This document shows, one piece after another, positions 17,417-25,347 of a stretch of DNA of 64,000 nt. Under the pieces are notes generated by a model that did not search any database, was not told the origin of the DNA, and saw only the letters and a list, made by a program, of their open reading frames with translations. Positions within the stretch are counted from its first letter, which is position 1. Each line of letters starts with the position of its first letter. The stretch is from Zoogloea sp041914405 (lineage in GTDB: Bacteria > Pseudomonadota > Gammaproteobacteria > Burkholderiales > Rhodocyclaceae), in NCBI RefSeq assembly GCF_041914405.1, contig NZ_JAYSDK010000030.1, positions 1 through 64,000 of the forward strand, written 5' to 3'. A program made the translations under genes and the position numbers.

Positions 17417-18633
17417 GAACGGATCGCCTGCACCGGGTCCATCTTCGCCGCGCGGCGCGCCGGGATCAGCGCCGAGGCGAGGCCGACGCCGGTGGCCACC
17501 AGCGCCGCCAGCACGATGAAGCGCGGCTCCAGCTCGGCGGCGAACAGCGGGCTGCCGTCGGCGTTGCGGTAGATCGCCGAGAACATGTTGAGCAGCCCAA
17601 AGGCCAGCAGGCTGCCGAGGATCGAGCCGACCGCCCCGACCAGCGCCCCCTGGATCAGGAAGACCTGCAGGATCATCGCGCGGCTGGCGCCCATGGCGCG
17701 CAGGATGCCGATCTCCTTCTGCTTCTGGACCACGCTGACCACCAGCACGCTGGCGATGCCAAGGGCCACGATGAGGATCACGAAGCTGCGGATCAGGTTA
17801 TTGGAAACCGTCTGGTTGCGCAGCGCGGCGAGCAATTGGGCGTTGGTCTGCATCCAGCTGTCCACGGTGAGGCCGGTAGCGCCCTGCAGGCGGGTGGCGA
17901 TGGTCTGGGCGTCGAAGATGTCGGCCACGGTCAGATCCAGGTTGGAAACCCCGCCGGGCAGGTCGAGCAGGCTCTGGCCCAGCGGCAGGGTCACGAAGAC
18001 CCAGCGGCGGTTGAGGTCCTTGTTGCCGATGTCGAAGATGCCGCCGACCTGCAGCAGCTCGTCGCGCCCGTTGGGCAATGCCACGCGCAGCTTGTCCTCC
18101 AGACGGATGCCCAGATCCTTGGCCAGCTCGGAGCCGATCACCGCGCGGGTGCCGTCTACCGCGAAGCGGCCGGCGATCATGTATTCCTCCATGCGCACGA
18201 TGCGCCGGTAACGCTCGGCGTCGATCCCCATCAGCGCGACGGACTTGTTGGCCTGGCCGCGCACGGCGAAGGCCGGTCCGGTGACGGTCGGCGACACCGC
18301 GGTGACGCCAGGCATCCCGGCCGCCAGGCGGGCGACGTTCTCCCACTGGTCCACCGAGCGCAGGCGCTGGGCGCGGGGTTCGATGACCACCGCCGACGCC
18401 GGATCGTCGAAGGCACGACGGTTGGCCTCCTCCAGCGGGCGGATCACCACGTGGGGCTGGGTGCCGAGCACCCGGTCCACGATCTGCGCCTGCAACTGGG
18501 TAATCAGCTGGGTCAGGAAGACGATCACCGCCACCCCACCGGTGGTGCCGGCGAGGATCAACAAGGTCTGCATGCGCCCCTCACGGAGGAAGCGCAGCGC
18601 GACCAGCGGCGCGAAAGGCAGGCGCAGCTTCAA
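17413..18633 (-). CDS. ABC transporter permease (MacB/FtsX-like)
   Basis: 406 residues. TM1 lies near residues 20-45 (MQTLLILAGTTGGVAVIVFLT). A large periplasmic MacB_PCD-type domain follows (about 46-270, with GIDAERYRRIVRMEEYMIAGRF and GTRAVIGSELAKDLGI). Three C-terminal membrane segments in the FtsX domain include VVSVVQKQKEIGILRAMGAS, the coupling-helix motif. It ends ARRAAKMDPVQAIR. Overlaps both neighbours by 4 bases. The ATPase is a separate protein here, unlike E. coli MacB where the two are fused. Confidence 0.88.
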   Translation of the reverse strand: MKLRLPFAPLVALRFLREGRMQTLLILAGTTGGVAVIVFLTQLITQLQAQIVDRVLGTQPHVVIRPLEEANRRAFDDPASAVVIEPRAQRLRSVDQWENVARLAAGMPGVTAVSPTVTGPAFAVRGQANKSVALMGIDAERYRRIVRMEEYMIAGRFAVDGTRAVIGSELAKDLGIRLEDKLRVALPNGRDELLQVGGIFDIGNKDLNRRWVFVTLPLGQSLLDLPGGVSNLDLTVADIFDAQTIATRLQGATGLTVDSWMQTNAQLLAALRNQTVSNNLIRSFVILIVALGIASVLVVSVVQKQKEIGILRAMGASRAMILQVFLIQGALVGAVGSILGSLLAFGLLNMFSAIYRNADGSPLFAAELEPRFIVLAALVATGVGLASALIPARRAAKMDPVQAIRS

Positions 18634-19868
18634 CGCATCATGCCCTGGGGAACCTGCACGCCGCCAACCTTGGGCTTCTTCGGCTCACGGATGCGCAGTT
18701 TGTCGCCTTCCAGCGCGCCGGAGGCCGGCAGCACGGCCAGGTCACCGTCGGCGAGGCCCTTGAGGACTTCCACCTGGCCGATGCCGCTGAGGCCGAGCTG
18801 CACGTCGGCACGCACGGCAACGCCATCCTTGGCCACCAGCACCCACGGCTTGCCGCTGTCCAAGTCGCGCACGGCTTCGGACGGCAGCACCAGCGTGGCG
18901 TCCCGGCGGCCGGTGACGGCCTCCACCGACACGGTCATGTCGGGGCGCAGGAAATCCGGCGGCGTCGGCACGCGGAAACGGATCTCGACGGTGCCGCGCT
19001 GGGGGTCCACCGCCGGTGCCAAGTAATACAAGGTCGCATCGAAGGGCTTGGCCGGATAGGCATCAGCGACGCCGCGGGCCTGCTGGCCGGGTTGCAGCAG
19101 GCGCAGGTTCTTCTCGTCCACCGTCGCGTAGATGCGGGTCTCGCCGCTGTCGGCCAGTTCCAGCAGCACCTTGCCGGCCGCCGCCACGTCGCCGGGTTCG
19201 GCCTTGCGGCTGAGCACCACACCGGCCGACGGTGCGGTGAGGGTCAGCAGCGCGGCCCGCGCGCGGGCGTTGGCGAGCTGGGCGCGGGCCTGGGCGACGC
19301 GGGCCTCGGCGGCTACCTTCTCGGTGCCGCCGGGCTGCTGGGCAGCCAGCTGGGCACGGGCCGCAGCCACCGCGGATTCCGCATTGGCGGCGTTGCGCAA
19401 CGCGTCGTCGGCCTTGGACTGGGCGTAAAAACCGCGACCGACCAGCTGGCGGGCACGCTCTGCCTCGGCACGGGCCACCGTCAGGTTGGCTTCGGCCTGG
19501 GCCAGTTGCTGGGCCGCCACCGGGCGGCCGAGGGCTTCGATCTGGGTCAGGCGCGCCTCGGCCTCCGCCAGCGCTGCGACGGCCTGGCCGATCAGCGCCT
19601 CGGCGTCATCGGCGCGCAGGCGGGCCAACACCTGGCCGGCCTTCACCTTGTCGCCCTCGCGCACGGTCACGTCGAGCACCGTGGCAGCCAGCGGACTGCC
19701 AATGGAAATCCGCGCCGGCGTGACGATACGGCCGGTCGCCACCACCGACTGGGTCAGCGGCGCCTTGCGCACGGCCGCAACATCCACCTCGCGCCCCTTC
19801 GGCCACAGCAGCACAGCCGCAACCGCGCCGGCCGCGGCCAGCGCCAGGATCAGCCCGCGGCGCGTCAC
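18630..19868 (-). CDS. Periplasmic adaptor subunit (HlyD/MacA-like)
   Basis: 412 residues. One N-terminal membrane anchor (LILALAAAGAVAAVLLWP), a barrel-sandwich/lipoyl half-motif GSPLAATVLDVTVREGDKVKAGQVLARL, and a long alpha-helical hairpin rich in Ala/Gln/Glu/Arg (about 80-195). The second lipoyl half is LTAPSAGVVLSRKAEPGDVAAAG, followed by beta-barrel domains. It should link the ABC permease to an outer-membrane channel, which is not encoded here. Start overlaps the TlpA-like gene stop by 4 bases. Confidence 0.87.
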   Translation of the reverse strand: MTRRGLILALAAAGAVAAVLLWPKGREVDVAAVRKAPLTQSVVATGRIVTPARISIGSPLAATVLDVTVREGDKVKAGQVLARLRADDAEALIGQAVAALAEAEARLTQIEALGRPVAAQQLAQAEANLTVARAEAERARQLVGRGFYAQSKADDALRNAANAESAVAAARAQLAAQQPGGTEKVAAEARVAQARAQLANARARAALLTLTAPSAGVVLSRKAEPGDVAAAGKVLLELADSGETRIYATVDEKNLRLLQPGQQARGVADAYPAKPFDATLYYLAPAVDPQRGTVEIRFRVPTPPDFLRPDMTVSVEAVTGRRDATLVLPSEAVRDLDSGKPWVLVAKDGVAVRADVQLGLSGIGQVEVLKGLADGDLAVLPASGALEGDKLRIREPKKPKVGGVQVPQGMMR

Positions 19869-20362
19869 GCCGGTTCGGCCAGGAGTTTGTCGAGGAGGGC
19901 GTGGAGCTTGGCGAAGTCCGGCTCGCCGAGGTACTTCTGGACGACCCGGCCCTGCTTGTCGAGCAGGAAAGTGGTCGGCGTCAGGCGGACTTCCTCAAAG
20001 CCCTTGGCGGCCTTGCCGCCGCTGTCGAGGGCCACGGTGAAGGGCAAACCGTTCTTCTGCGCGTAGTTGCGCACGTATTCGGGCGGGTCATAGTCCATCG
20101 CAATGGCGACGGTCTCGAAGCCCTTCGGCGCGAACTTGTTGTAGGTCTCGACCAACTTGGGCATTTCGGCCACGCAGGTGGTGCAGGTGGTCGCCCAGAA
20201 ATTAACCAGCACCACCTTGCCCTTCAGGGACGACAGCTGGCGGGTCTGGCCGTCGAGGGTCGTGAAGCTCACGTCGGGCGCTACCGCCGGCTGACTGCAG
20301 CCGTGCAGGAAGGCCAGGATCAGGACGGGCGCGACAAGACGCGTGATAGCCTTTAATAACAT
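19865..20362 (-). CDS. TlpA-like thioredoxin-fold lipoprotein
   Basis: 165 residues. Lipobox LAFLHGC (Cys22) anchors it in the periplasm. The thioredoxin-fold active site is WATTCTTC (Cys60, Cys63), with a cis-proline segment LTPTTFLLD. These features match TlpA/ResA-type thiol-disulfide reductases. It is the first gene of the four-gene efflux operon, and its stop overlaps the adaptor start. ATG 20362 gives the lipoprotein signal directly; the open frame to 20935 is antisense to the neighbouring gene. Why an efflux pump needs a coupled redox lipoprotein is unclear. Confidence 0.85.
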   Translation of the reverse strand: MLLKAITRLVAPVLILAFLHGCSQPAVAPDVSFTTLDGQTRQLSSLKGKVVLVNFWATTCTTCVAEMPKLVETYNKFAPKGFETVAIAMDYDPPEYVRNYAQKNGLPFTVALDSGGKAAKGFEEVRLTPTTFLLDKQGRVVQKYLGEPDFAKLHALLDKLLAEPA

Positions 20363-20393
20363 CGTGTTCAACCGGAAAAGAAGGAGGTATGCC

Positions 20394-21077
20394 GTGCGTG
20401 CGATTTTGAGAGCTTTGCTGTTGCTTGTCATCTGTAGCCAGGCCTGGGCCCTGGGTCTGTCCGACCTGACCGACAAGGATGCGTCGGGCGGCCTGAAGGA
20501 TGCCCTCGTCCAGGGAGCCGGCAAAGCAGTTGGACAACTGGGCGCGGACGGTGGTTTCCTCAACAACCCGAAAGTGAAGATCGGCCTGCCCGACAGCATC
20601 GCACCGCTGGAAGGGGTGCTGCGCACGATGGGTCGCGGCAAGGACGTGGACGCGCTGATCGCCACGATGAACAAGGCCGCCGAGCAAGCCGTGCCGAAGG
20701 CCAAGGTCCTGCTGGTGGATGCAGTCAAGAAGATGAGCGTCGAGGACGCCAAGCGGATCCTCACCGGTGGCGACGATTCGGCCACCCAGTACTTCAAGGA
20801 GAAGACTTCCGCCCAGTTGGCGGAGTCCTTCCTGCCGACGGTGAAGGAAACCACCGACAAGCTGGCCCTGTCCGCCCAGTACAACAAGCTGGCCAGCAAG
20901 GCCGGCCAGTTCGGGCTGGTCAAGGGCGACGACATGAAGATCGAGAACTACGTGACCCGCAAGGCCCTCGACGGCCTCTACCTGATGATCGCCGAGGAAG
21001 AGAAGGCGATCCGCAAGGACCCGGTCGGCGCCGCCACTGGCCTCGCGAAGAAAGTCTTCGGCGCGCTCGGCCAGTAA
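20394..21077 (+). CDS. DUF4197 protein, exported
   Basis: 227 residues. GTG 20394 is chosen because a perfect AAGGAGG sits 6 bases upstream and the following residues form a signal peptide (RAILRALLLLVICSQAWA). The mature protein shows the DUF4197 pattern: LTDKDASGGLKDALVQGAGKAV, NNPKVKIGLPDSI, MNKAAEQAVPKAKVLLVDAVKKMSVEDAKRIL and YVTRKALDGLYLMIAEEEKAIR. Probably periplasmic; function unknown for the family. Divergent from the TlpA-like operon with only 31 bases between the starts, so the promoters must overlap the 5' ends. Confidence 0.86.
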   Translation: MRAILRALLLLVICSQAWALGLSDLTDKDASGGLKDALVQGAGKAVGQLGADGGFLNNPKVKIGLPDSIAPLEGVLRTMGRGKDVDALIATMNKAAEQAVPKAKVLLVDAVKKMSVEDAKRILTGGDDSATQYFKEKTSAQLAESFLPTVKETTDKLALSAQYNKLASKAGQFGLVKGDDMKIENYVTRKALDGLYLMIAEEEKAIRKDPVGAATGLAKKVFGALGQ

Positions 21078-21090
21078 GCCGGCGCCGGCC

Positions 21091-21855
21091 TCAGAAGCGG
21101 AAGCCCACCGTCAAGCGGGTGGCGTTCACGTCGCTGAAGTTCTGCCATGGCTCGTAGGCCAGGCGCAGGAACCAGGCCGGGAAATCGTAGCCAAGGCTGA
21201 GACCCCAGCCTTCCACCGGGCCGCTGTCGGCGATGCCGGTCTTGCGCAGCACGTCGACGGTGACCCGCTGCCCGTTGCCCACCGGCCAGCGCGCCACTGC
21301 GTGGACGTGCTGCTGGTGGGTGCCCAGGCGGTCGTCGCGGATCGCCATCAGGTAGTAGGTGCGGCCGCTATCGTCCCGGTAACCAGCGGCCAGTGACAGC
21401 GCATCATTGGGGTCGAAGTTGAGATTGAAGTAGGGCCTGGTGTTGGTGCGCCCGATGCCGGCCTGTACGAACCACGGCTCGCCCAGCTCGACGCTGAAGC
21501 TGCCACCCCAGAAACCGCCCGAAGCCCATTGCAGCGACGGCTGCAACGCCAGCGTCGCCCCTTCGAAAGGCTGCCAGCTGGTATCCACGCCCGCTCGCCC
21601 CTGGGTGCCGAAATCCCGGTCGCGGTAGGCACCCAGCCACACCGACGAATCGCCGCGGCGGTAACGCAGATTGACGTCCTGACCGCTGAAATTGCCACCG
21701 TAACGATACTCACCAAGGCTCAGCTTGAACGGCCGGTCAGCCGCCGCAGCTTGCACCGCGGCGGCGTCACCGGGCAGGCGGGCCTCGTCGGAGGCTTGAA
21801 CTGCCAGGCTCGCCGCGCCACCGATGGCAAGAAGAATCAGCTTCTGAACACGCAT
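21091..21855 (-). CDS. Outer-membrane beta-barrel protein, function unknown
   Basis: 254 residues. Signal peptide MRVQKLILLAIGGAASLAVQA with cleavage near ASD, then alternating aromatic/polar beta strands (SLGEYRYGGNF, DVNLRYRRGDSSVWLGAYRD, SGRTYYLMAIRDD, WGLSLGYDFPAWFLRLAYEPW). It ends in phenylalanine (RLTVGFRF), the usual BAM recognition signal. This is typical of a small outer-membrane barrel; no named family recognised. ATG 21855 chosen for the signal peptide. Convergent with the DUF4197 gene (13-base gap) and divergent from gdhA. Confidence 0.72.
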   Translation of the reverse strand: MRVQKLILLAIGGAASLAVQASDEARLPGDAAAVQAAAADRPFKLSLGEYRYGGNFSGQDVNLRYRRGDSSVWLGAYRDRDFGTQGRAGVDTSWQPFEGATLALQPSLQWASGGFWGGSFSVELGEPWFVQAGIGRTNTRPYFNLNFDPNDALSLAAGYRDDSGRTYYLMAIRDDRLGTHQQHVHAVARWPVGNGQRVTVDVLRKTGIADSGPVEGWGLSLGYDFPAWFLRLAYEPWQNFSDVNATRLTVGFRF

Positions 21856-22012
21856 CACGGACGACCGTCGCGAAAAACACATAGCGCGATCATAACGGAC
21901 GGAGTTCACAGCCAGAATCAACTGAGCGGAACCGAAAGCCCGCTGCGCACTCTGCGTCATTAAGGAGGCCGGCAGAGCGTCCTGCCCCGGCCCTTCGGAG
22001 GAGGAAGACAAA

Positions 22013-23299
22013 GTGAACAACGTTTCGCACATCCCGTCCTACCTGTCGGCCGAACACCTCGGCCCGTGGGAGACCTTCCTGGTGCAGGTGGACCGGGTCG
22101 AACCGCATCTGAACCCCGAGCTGCGCGCGCTGACCCCCATCCTCACCCGCCCGATGCGGGCACTGATCGTCAATGTGCCGATCCGCCTCGACAACGGCGA
22201 GATGGGGCATTTCGAGGGTTATCGGGTCCAGCACAACCTGGCTCGCGGGCCGGGCAAGGGCGGCATCCGCTTCCACCCGGACGTGACGCTGGCCGAGGTG
22301 ATGGCCCTGTCGGCGTGGATGACCGTCAAGAACGCGGTGGTGAACGTGCCCTTCGGCGGTGCCAAGGGCGGCGTGCGGGTCGATCCGCGGCAACTGTCCA
22401 TCGCCGAACTGGAGCGCCTGACCCGCCGCTACACCAGCGAGATCCACATCCTGCTCGGCCAGGACAAGGACGTGCCGGCCCCGGACATCAATACCAACGA
22501 GCAGACCATGGCGTGGATCATGGACACCTACTCGATGAACGAGGGTCGCACCGCGATGAGCGTGGTCACCGGCAAGCCGATCAGCCTGGGCGGCAGCCTG
22601 GGCCGGAAGGATGCCACCGGCCGCGGGGTCTTCGTCGCCACCGTCGAGGCAGCGCGGCACATCGGCCTGGAGCTGAGCGGCGCGCGGGTCGCGGTGCAGG
22701 GCTTCGGCAATGTCGGCGAAGCGGCAGCACGCCTATTCTCCAACGCCGGCGCAAAGATCGTCGCGATTCAGGACAGCACCGGCGCCATCGTCAATCCGGC
22801 CGGCCTCGATGTGCGGGCGGTGAAAGCCTGGCGCCACGAGCACGGCACGCTGCAGGGCACGCCGGGCGCCGAGGCGGTGTCCGCGGACGACTTCTGGCAG
22901 ATGGAAACCGATGTGCTGATCGCAGCGGCGATGGAGAACCAGATCACCGCCGCCAACGCGGGCCACATCCGCACCCGCATCATCACCGAGGGGGCCAATG
23001 GTCCGACCACCCCGGAGGCCGACCTGATCCTGCAGGAGCGCGGCATCACGGTGATCCCCGACGTGCTCGCCAACGCCGGCGGCGTGACGGTGAGCTACTT
23101 CGAGTGGGTGCAGGACATCAGCGCCTTCTTCTGGACCGAGGACGAGATCAACGCCCGCCTCGACCGCATCATGCGCGAAGCCTTCGCGGCGGTGTGGGAC
23201 TCGGCCCAGGTCAAGGGCATCCCGCTGCGCACCGCCGCCTTCGTGCTCGGCTGCGAACGGGTGCTGCTGGCCCACAAGGTACGCGGGCTGTATCCGTAA
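22013..23299 (+). CDS. gdhA: Glu/Leu/Phe/Val-type glutamate dehydrogenase
   Basis: 428 residues. Interconverts glutamate and 2-oxoglutarate plus ammonia. Substrate lysines are in RGPGKGGIRFHP and the active-site signature PFGGAKGGVRVDP; the Rossmann dinucleotide motif is VAVQGFGNVGEAAA. The 428-residue length and overall sequence match the short Glu/Leu dehydrogenase group (often NAD-linked) rather than the 450-residue NADPH enzyme. Start is GTG 22013, supported by GGAGGAGGAAG just upstream. Cofactor preference is inferred. Confidence 0.92.
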   Translation: MNNVSHIPSYLSAEHLGPWETFLVQVDRVEPHLNPELRALTPILTRPMRALIVNVPIRLDNGEMGHFEGYRVQHNLARGPGKGGIRFHPDVTLAEVMALSAWMTVKNAVVNVPFGGAKGGVRVDPRQLSIAELERLTRRYTSEIHILLGQDKDVPAPDINTNEQTMAWIMDTYSMNEGRTAMSVVTGKPISLGGSLGRKDATGRGVFVATVEAARHIGLELSGARVAVQGFGNVGEAAARLFSNAGAKIVAIQDSTGAIVNPAGLDVRAVKAWRHEHGTLQGTPGAEAVSADDFWQMETDVLIAAAMENQITAANAGHIRTRIITEGANGPTTPEADLILQERGITVIPDVLANAGGVTVSYFEWVQDISAFFWTEDEINARLDRIMREAFAAVWDSAQVKGIPLRTAAFVLGCERVLLAHKVRGLYP

Positions 23300-23305
23300 G
23301 CCGGC

Positions 23306-23785
23306 TCAGTAGGGCGAGCCGTCCTTGTGCACGAAGACCCAGCGGCCGTCCTCGCGGAGGGCCTGGAGGTCGTCGTCCGGGTAGCTGACCGCGTCGCCCT
23401 CGCTGCGGTCGCCAACTTCCAGATACACGACCTCCTCCTCGCTGAGGTTCACCAGGCAGTGCGCATCACCGGAGCCGGCCCGGAAGCCTGCGCACATGCC
23501 CGGCTCAAGGCGGGTTTCGCCCTGGTCGGTGCGCAGGGTCGGCGTGCCGCTCAGCACATAGATGAACTCATCCTGCCGGCTATGGGCGTGGCGCAGCGCG
23601 GACACCGCACCGGGGGCCATGCGCACCAGATTGACGCCGAAATTGCCGAGGCCGAACAGATCACCGAGGGGCCGCTTCTCACGGCCGTTCATCCGCGACG
23701 CGAATGGCTCCGGATAGGCAGACGGGCGACGACGGGGTTCGGCGTCGGCGGCACGGATGGCAACCGGGGGCTTGGTTTCGCTCAT
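23306..23785 (-). CDS. Cupin-domain protein
   Basis: 159 residues. A single cupin with metal-type motif ALRHAHSRQDEFIYVLSG and second motif PGMCAGFRAGSGDAHCLVN; a C-terminal tail DLQALREDGRWVFVHKDGSPY follows. Such proteins are often small-molecule isomerases or binders; the substrate cannot be read here. ATG 23785 has CAGGAGA upstream. Convergent with gdhA (6 bases apart) and 53 bases downstream of the TetR gene on the same strand, so possibly co-transcribed with it. Confidence 0.82.
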   Translation of the reverse strand: MSETKPPVAIRAADAEPRRRPSAYPEPFASRMNGREKRPLGDLFGLGNFGVNLVRMAPGAVSALRHAHSRQDEFIYVLSGTPTLRTDQGETRLEPGMCAGFRAGSGDAHCLVNLSEEEVVYLEVGDRSEGDAVSYPDDDLQALREDGRWVFVHKDGSPY

Positions 23786-23838
23786 GGGCAGGCTCTCCTG
23801 AACACACGGGTGATAAGAAAACAGAGATTGGCAGCGAC

Positions 23839-24429
23839 TCAAGCCGTGGCGGGAAGCAGCCGGCGGGCCATATTCCAGGCCCGCTCCGCAGCCCCTGCGT
23901 CGCCGCTCACCAGCGCCACGCCGATTGCCCCATCGAGCAGCAGGTTGAAATCTGCCGCCGGCGCCGGGGCCGCATCAACGCCGACCAGCGGCTCCAGCAA
24001 CCCCGCCAGGTAGCGCTCGACGGCCTGCTTGTGCTCGCGGGCCAGTTGCTGCAGCTCGGCCACTTCCCCATGGAACTCCGCCGCCACGTTGAGGAACATG
24101 CAGCCGGCGAAGCCCGGTTCTGCAAACCACTGGCGGTGCCAGACGAACACCGCCGCCAGACGATCGAGCGGCACCGACTGGCGGTCGACGAAGGCCGCCA
24201 GGCTGGCGCGGAAGCGCCGGTCACGCTCGCGCAGCACCTCGGCAATCAGCGCGTTCTTCGACGGGAAATGGGCGTACAGGGTCTTCTTGGCGACCCCGGC
24301 CTCGGCCAGCACCCGATCAATCCCGACCGCATGATAGCCACCGGCCGCGAACAGGCGCAGGGCGGTGTCAACCAGATGGGCGCGCTTGTCGGCACGGGAC
24401 ACGGGCTGCGATGGCATTGGACTGGACAT
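23839..24429 (-). CDS. TetR-family regulator
   Basis: 196 residues. N-terminal helix-turn-helix about residues 35-55: VDTALRLFAAGGYHAVGIDRV...AGVAKKTLYAHFPSKNALI. The C-terminal part has HRQWFAEPGFAGCMFLNVAAEF, a ligand/dimerisation domain with one cysteine in the middle, as in NemR/AcuR-like regulators. Divergent from the HPP gene, with a perfect 18-bp palindrome between them at 24485-24502. Probably represses itself and the HPP gene (inference). Confidence 0.87.
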   Translation of the reverse strand: MSSPMPSQPVSRADKRAHLVDTALRLFAAGGYHAVGIDRVLAEAGVAKKTLYAHFPSKNALIAEVLRERDRRFRASLAAFVDRQSVPLDRLAAVFVWHRQWFAEPGFAGCMFLNVAAEFHGEVAELQQLAREHKQAVERYLAGLLEPLVGVDAAPAPAADFNLLLDGAIGVALVSGDAGAAERAWNMARRLLPATA

Positions 24430-24484
24430 GGCTTCACGTTACCTGCTGCCGCAGGGCTTGCAAAGCCGACGGCGAAGGCTGACA

Positions 24485-24502
24485 GTAGACAGATCTGTCT
24501 AC
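24485..24502. promoter_or_regulatory. Perfect 18-bp palindrome, probable TetR operator
   Basis: GTAGACAGATCTGTCTAC is exactly self-complementary. It is 17 bases before the HPP gene ATG (24520) and 55 bases from the TetR gene start. The TAGAC half-sites resemble those I recall for E. coli NemR (TAGACC-N4-GGTCTA), which may be coincidence. Position between divergent genes fits a shared operator. Confidence 0.7.
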
Positions 24503-24519
24503 TTTACAGGAAAGTACCG

Positions 24520-25029
24520 ATGCCTGCCTTCCTTCACCGTCTGCGCGGCGCCGGTAGCGCCCTGCCTCCCGTGCCGCCAGCCCGCTCCGTCGCCCTGGCG
24601 GGGCTGGGCGGCTTCCTCGCCATCGCGGCGGTCGCCGGCCTTGCCGAACAGGCTTCGCTGGCCCTGCTGCTGGGGTCATTCGGCGCGTCCTGCGTGCTGG
24701 TCTTCGGCTTTCCTGAAGTGCCTTTCTCCCAGCCGCGCAACGTCGTCCTCGGCCATACGCTGAGCAGCCTCGTCGGCCTGGCCTGCCTAGCCGCCTTCGG
24801 CCCGCACTGGTGGGCCGCCGCGCTGGCGGTGGCACTGGCGATCATGGGCATGATGGCGCTGCGCTGCGTGCATCCGCCTGCCGGCTCCAACCCGGTGATC
24901 GTCTTCCTCACCGCGCCAGGCTGGTCCTTCCTCTTCACTCCTACCCTCGCCGGCGCCCTGCTGCTGGTGGCCGTAGCTCTGGTCTACAACAATCTGCGTG
25001 GGGCGAAGCACTATCCCCAGTACTGGTGA
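24520..25029 (+). CDS. HPP-family integral membrane protein
   Basis: 169 residues with four or five hydrophobic segments and the family-defining motif RCVHPPAGSNPVI, preceded by FGASCVLVFGFPEVPFSQPRNVVLGH. HPP proteins have been linked to nitrite transport in chloroplasts and cyanobacteria; in bacteria the role is mostly unknown. ATG 24520 sits directly downstream of the palindrome and an AGGAAAG ribosome site. It is divergent from the TetR gene that probably controls it. Confidence 0.87.
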   Translation: MPAFLHRLRGAGSALPPVPPARSVALAGLGGFLAIAAVAGLAEQASLALLLGSFGASCVLVFGFPEVPFSQPRNVVLGHTLSSLVGLACLAAFGPHWWAAALAVALAIMGMMALRCVHPPAGSNPVIVFLTAPGWSFLFTPTLAGALLLVAVALVYNNLRGAKHYPQYW

Positions 25030-25347
25030 CGCCTGGCACCTGTGGGGCTGCACCTGTAGGGATGAAGCTGTGGGGGCGAATTAAATAGCCCCCCCCGGGG
25101 GAAACACCCCCGGGGGGGGGAGGTTATACCCCCCCCCCGCCAAAGGTTGGGGAAAAAGGGTTGTAAAGGGGGGNNNNNNNNNNGGGGGGCGCCCGGGTTT
25201 GGGAGCTCGTGGGGGGGGCTAATACTTCCCCCGGGGGCGCAAACCCCCCGCGGGGGGGGAGATTAATTCCCCCCCCACGGAGATAGGTTCGGCAAAGACG
25301 GATTCTCATGGGCTGTTACACTTTCGCGCCATTTTCCGCTGGTGCCC
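25030..25347. other. Assembly gap region with unreliable flanks
   Basis: 318 bases without a credible gene. Ten Ns at 25174-25183 are surrounded by runs of G and C that do not resemble the rest of the window. The outer edges look like the two ends of the REPIN-like element: CTGTGGGGGCGAATT at 25068-25082 and ATTAATTCCCCCCCCACGG at 25262-25280. True sequence and length are unknown. Normal-looking sequence resumes about 25281. Confidence 0.85.
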
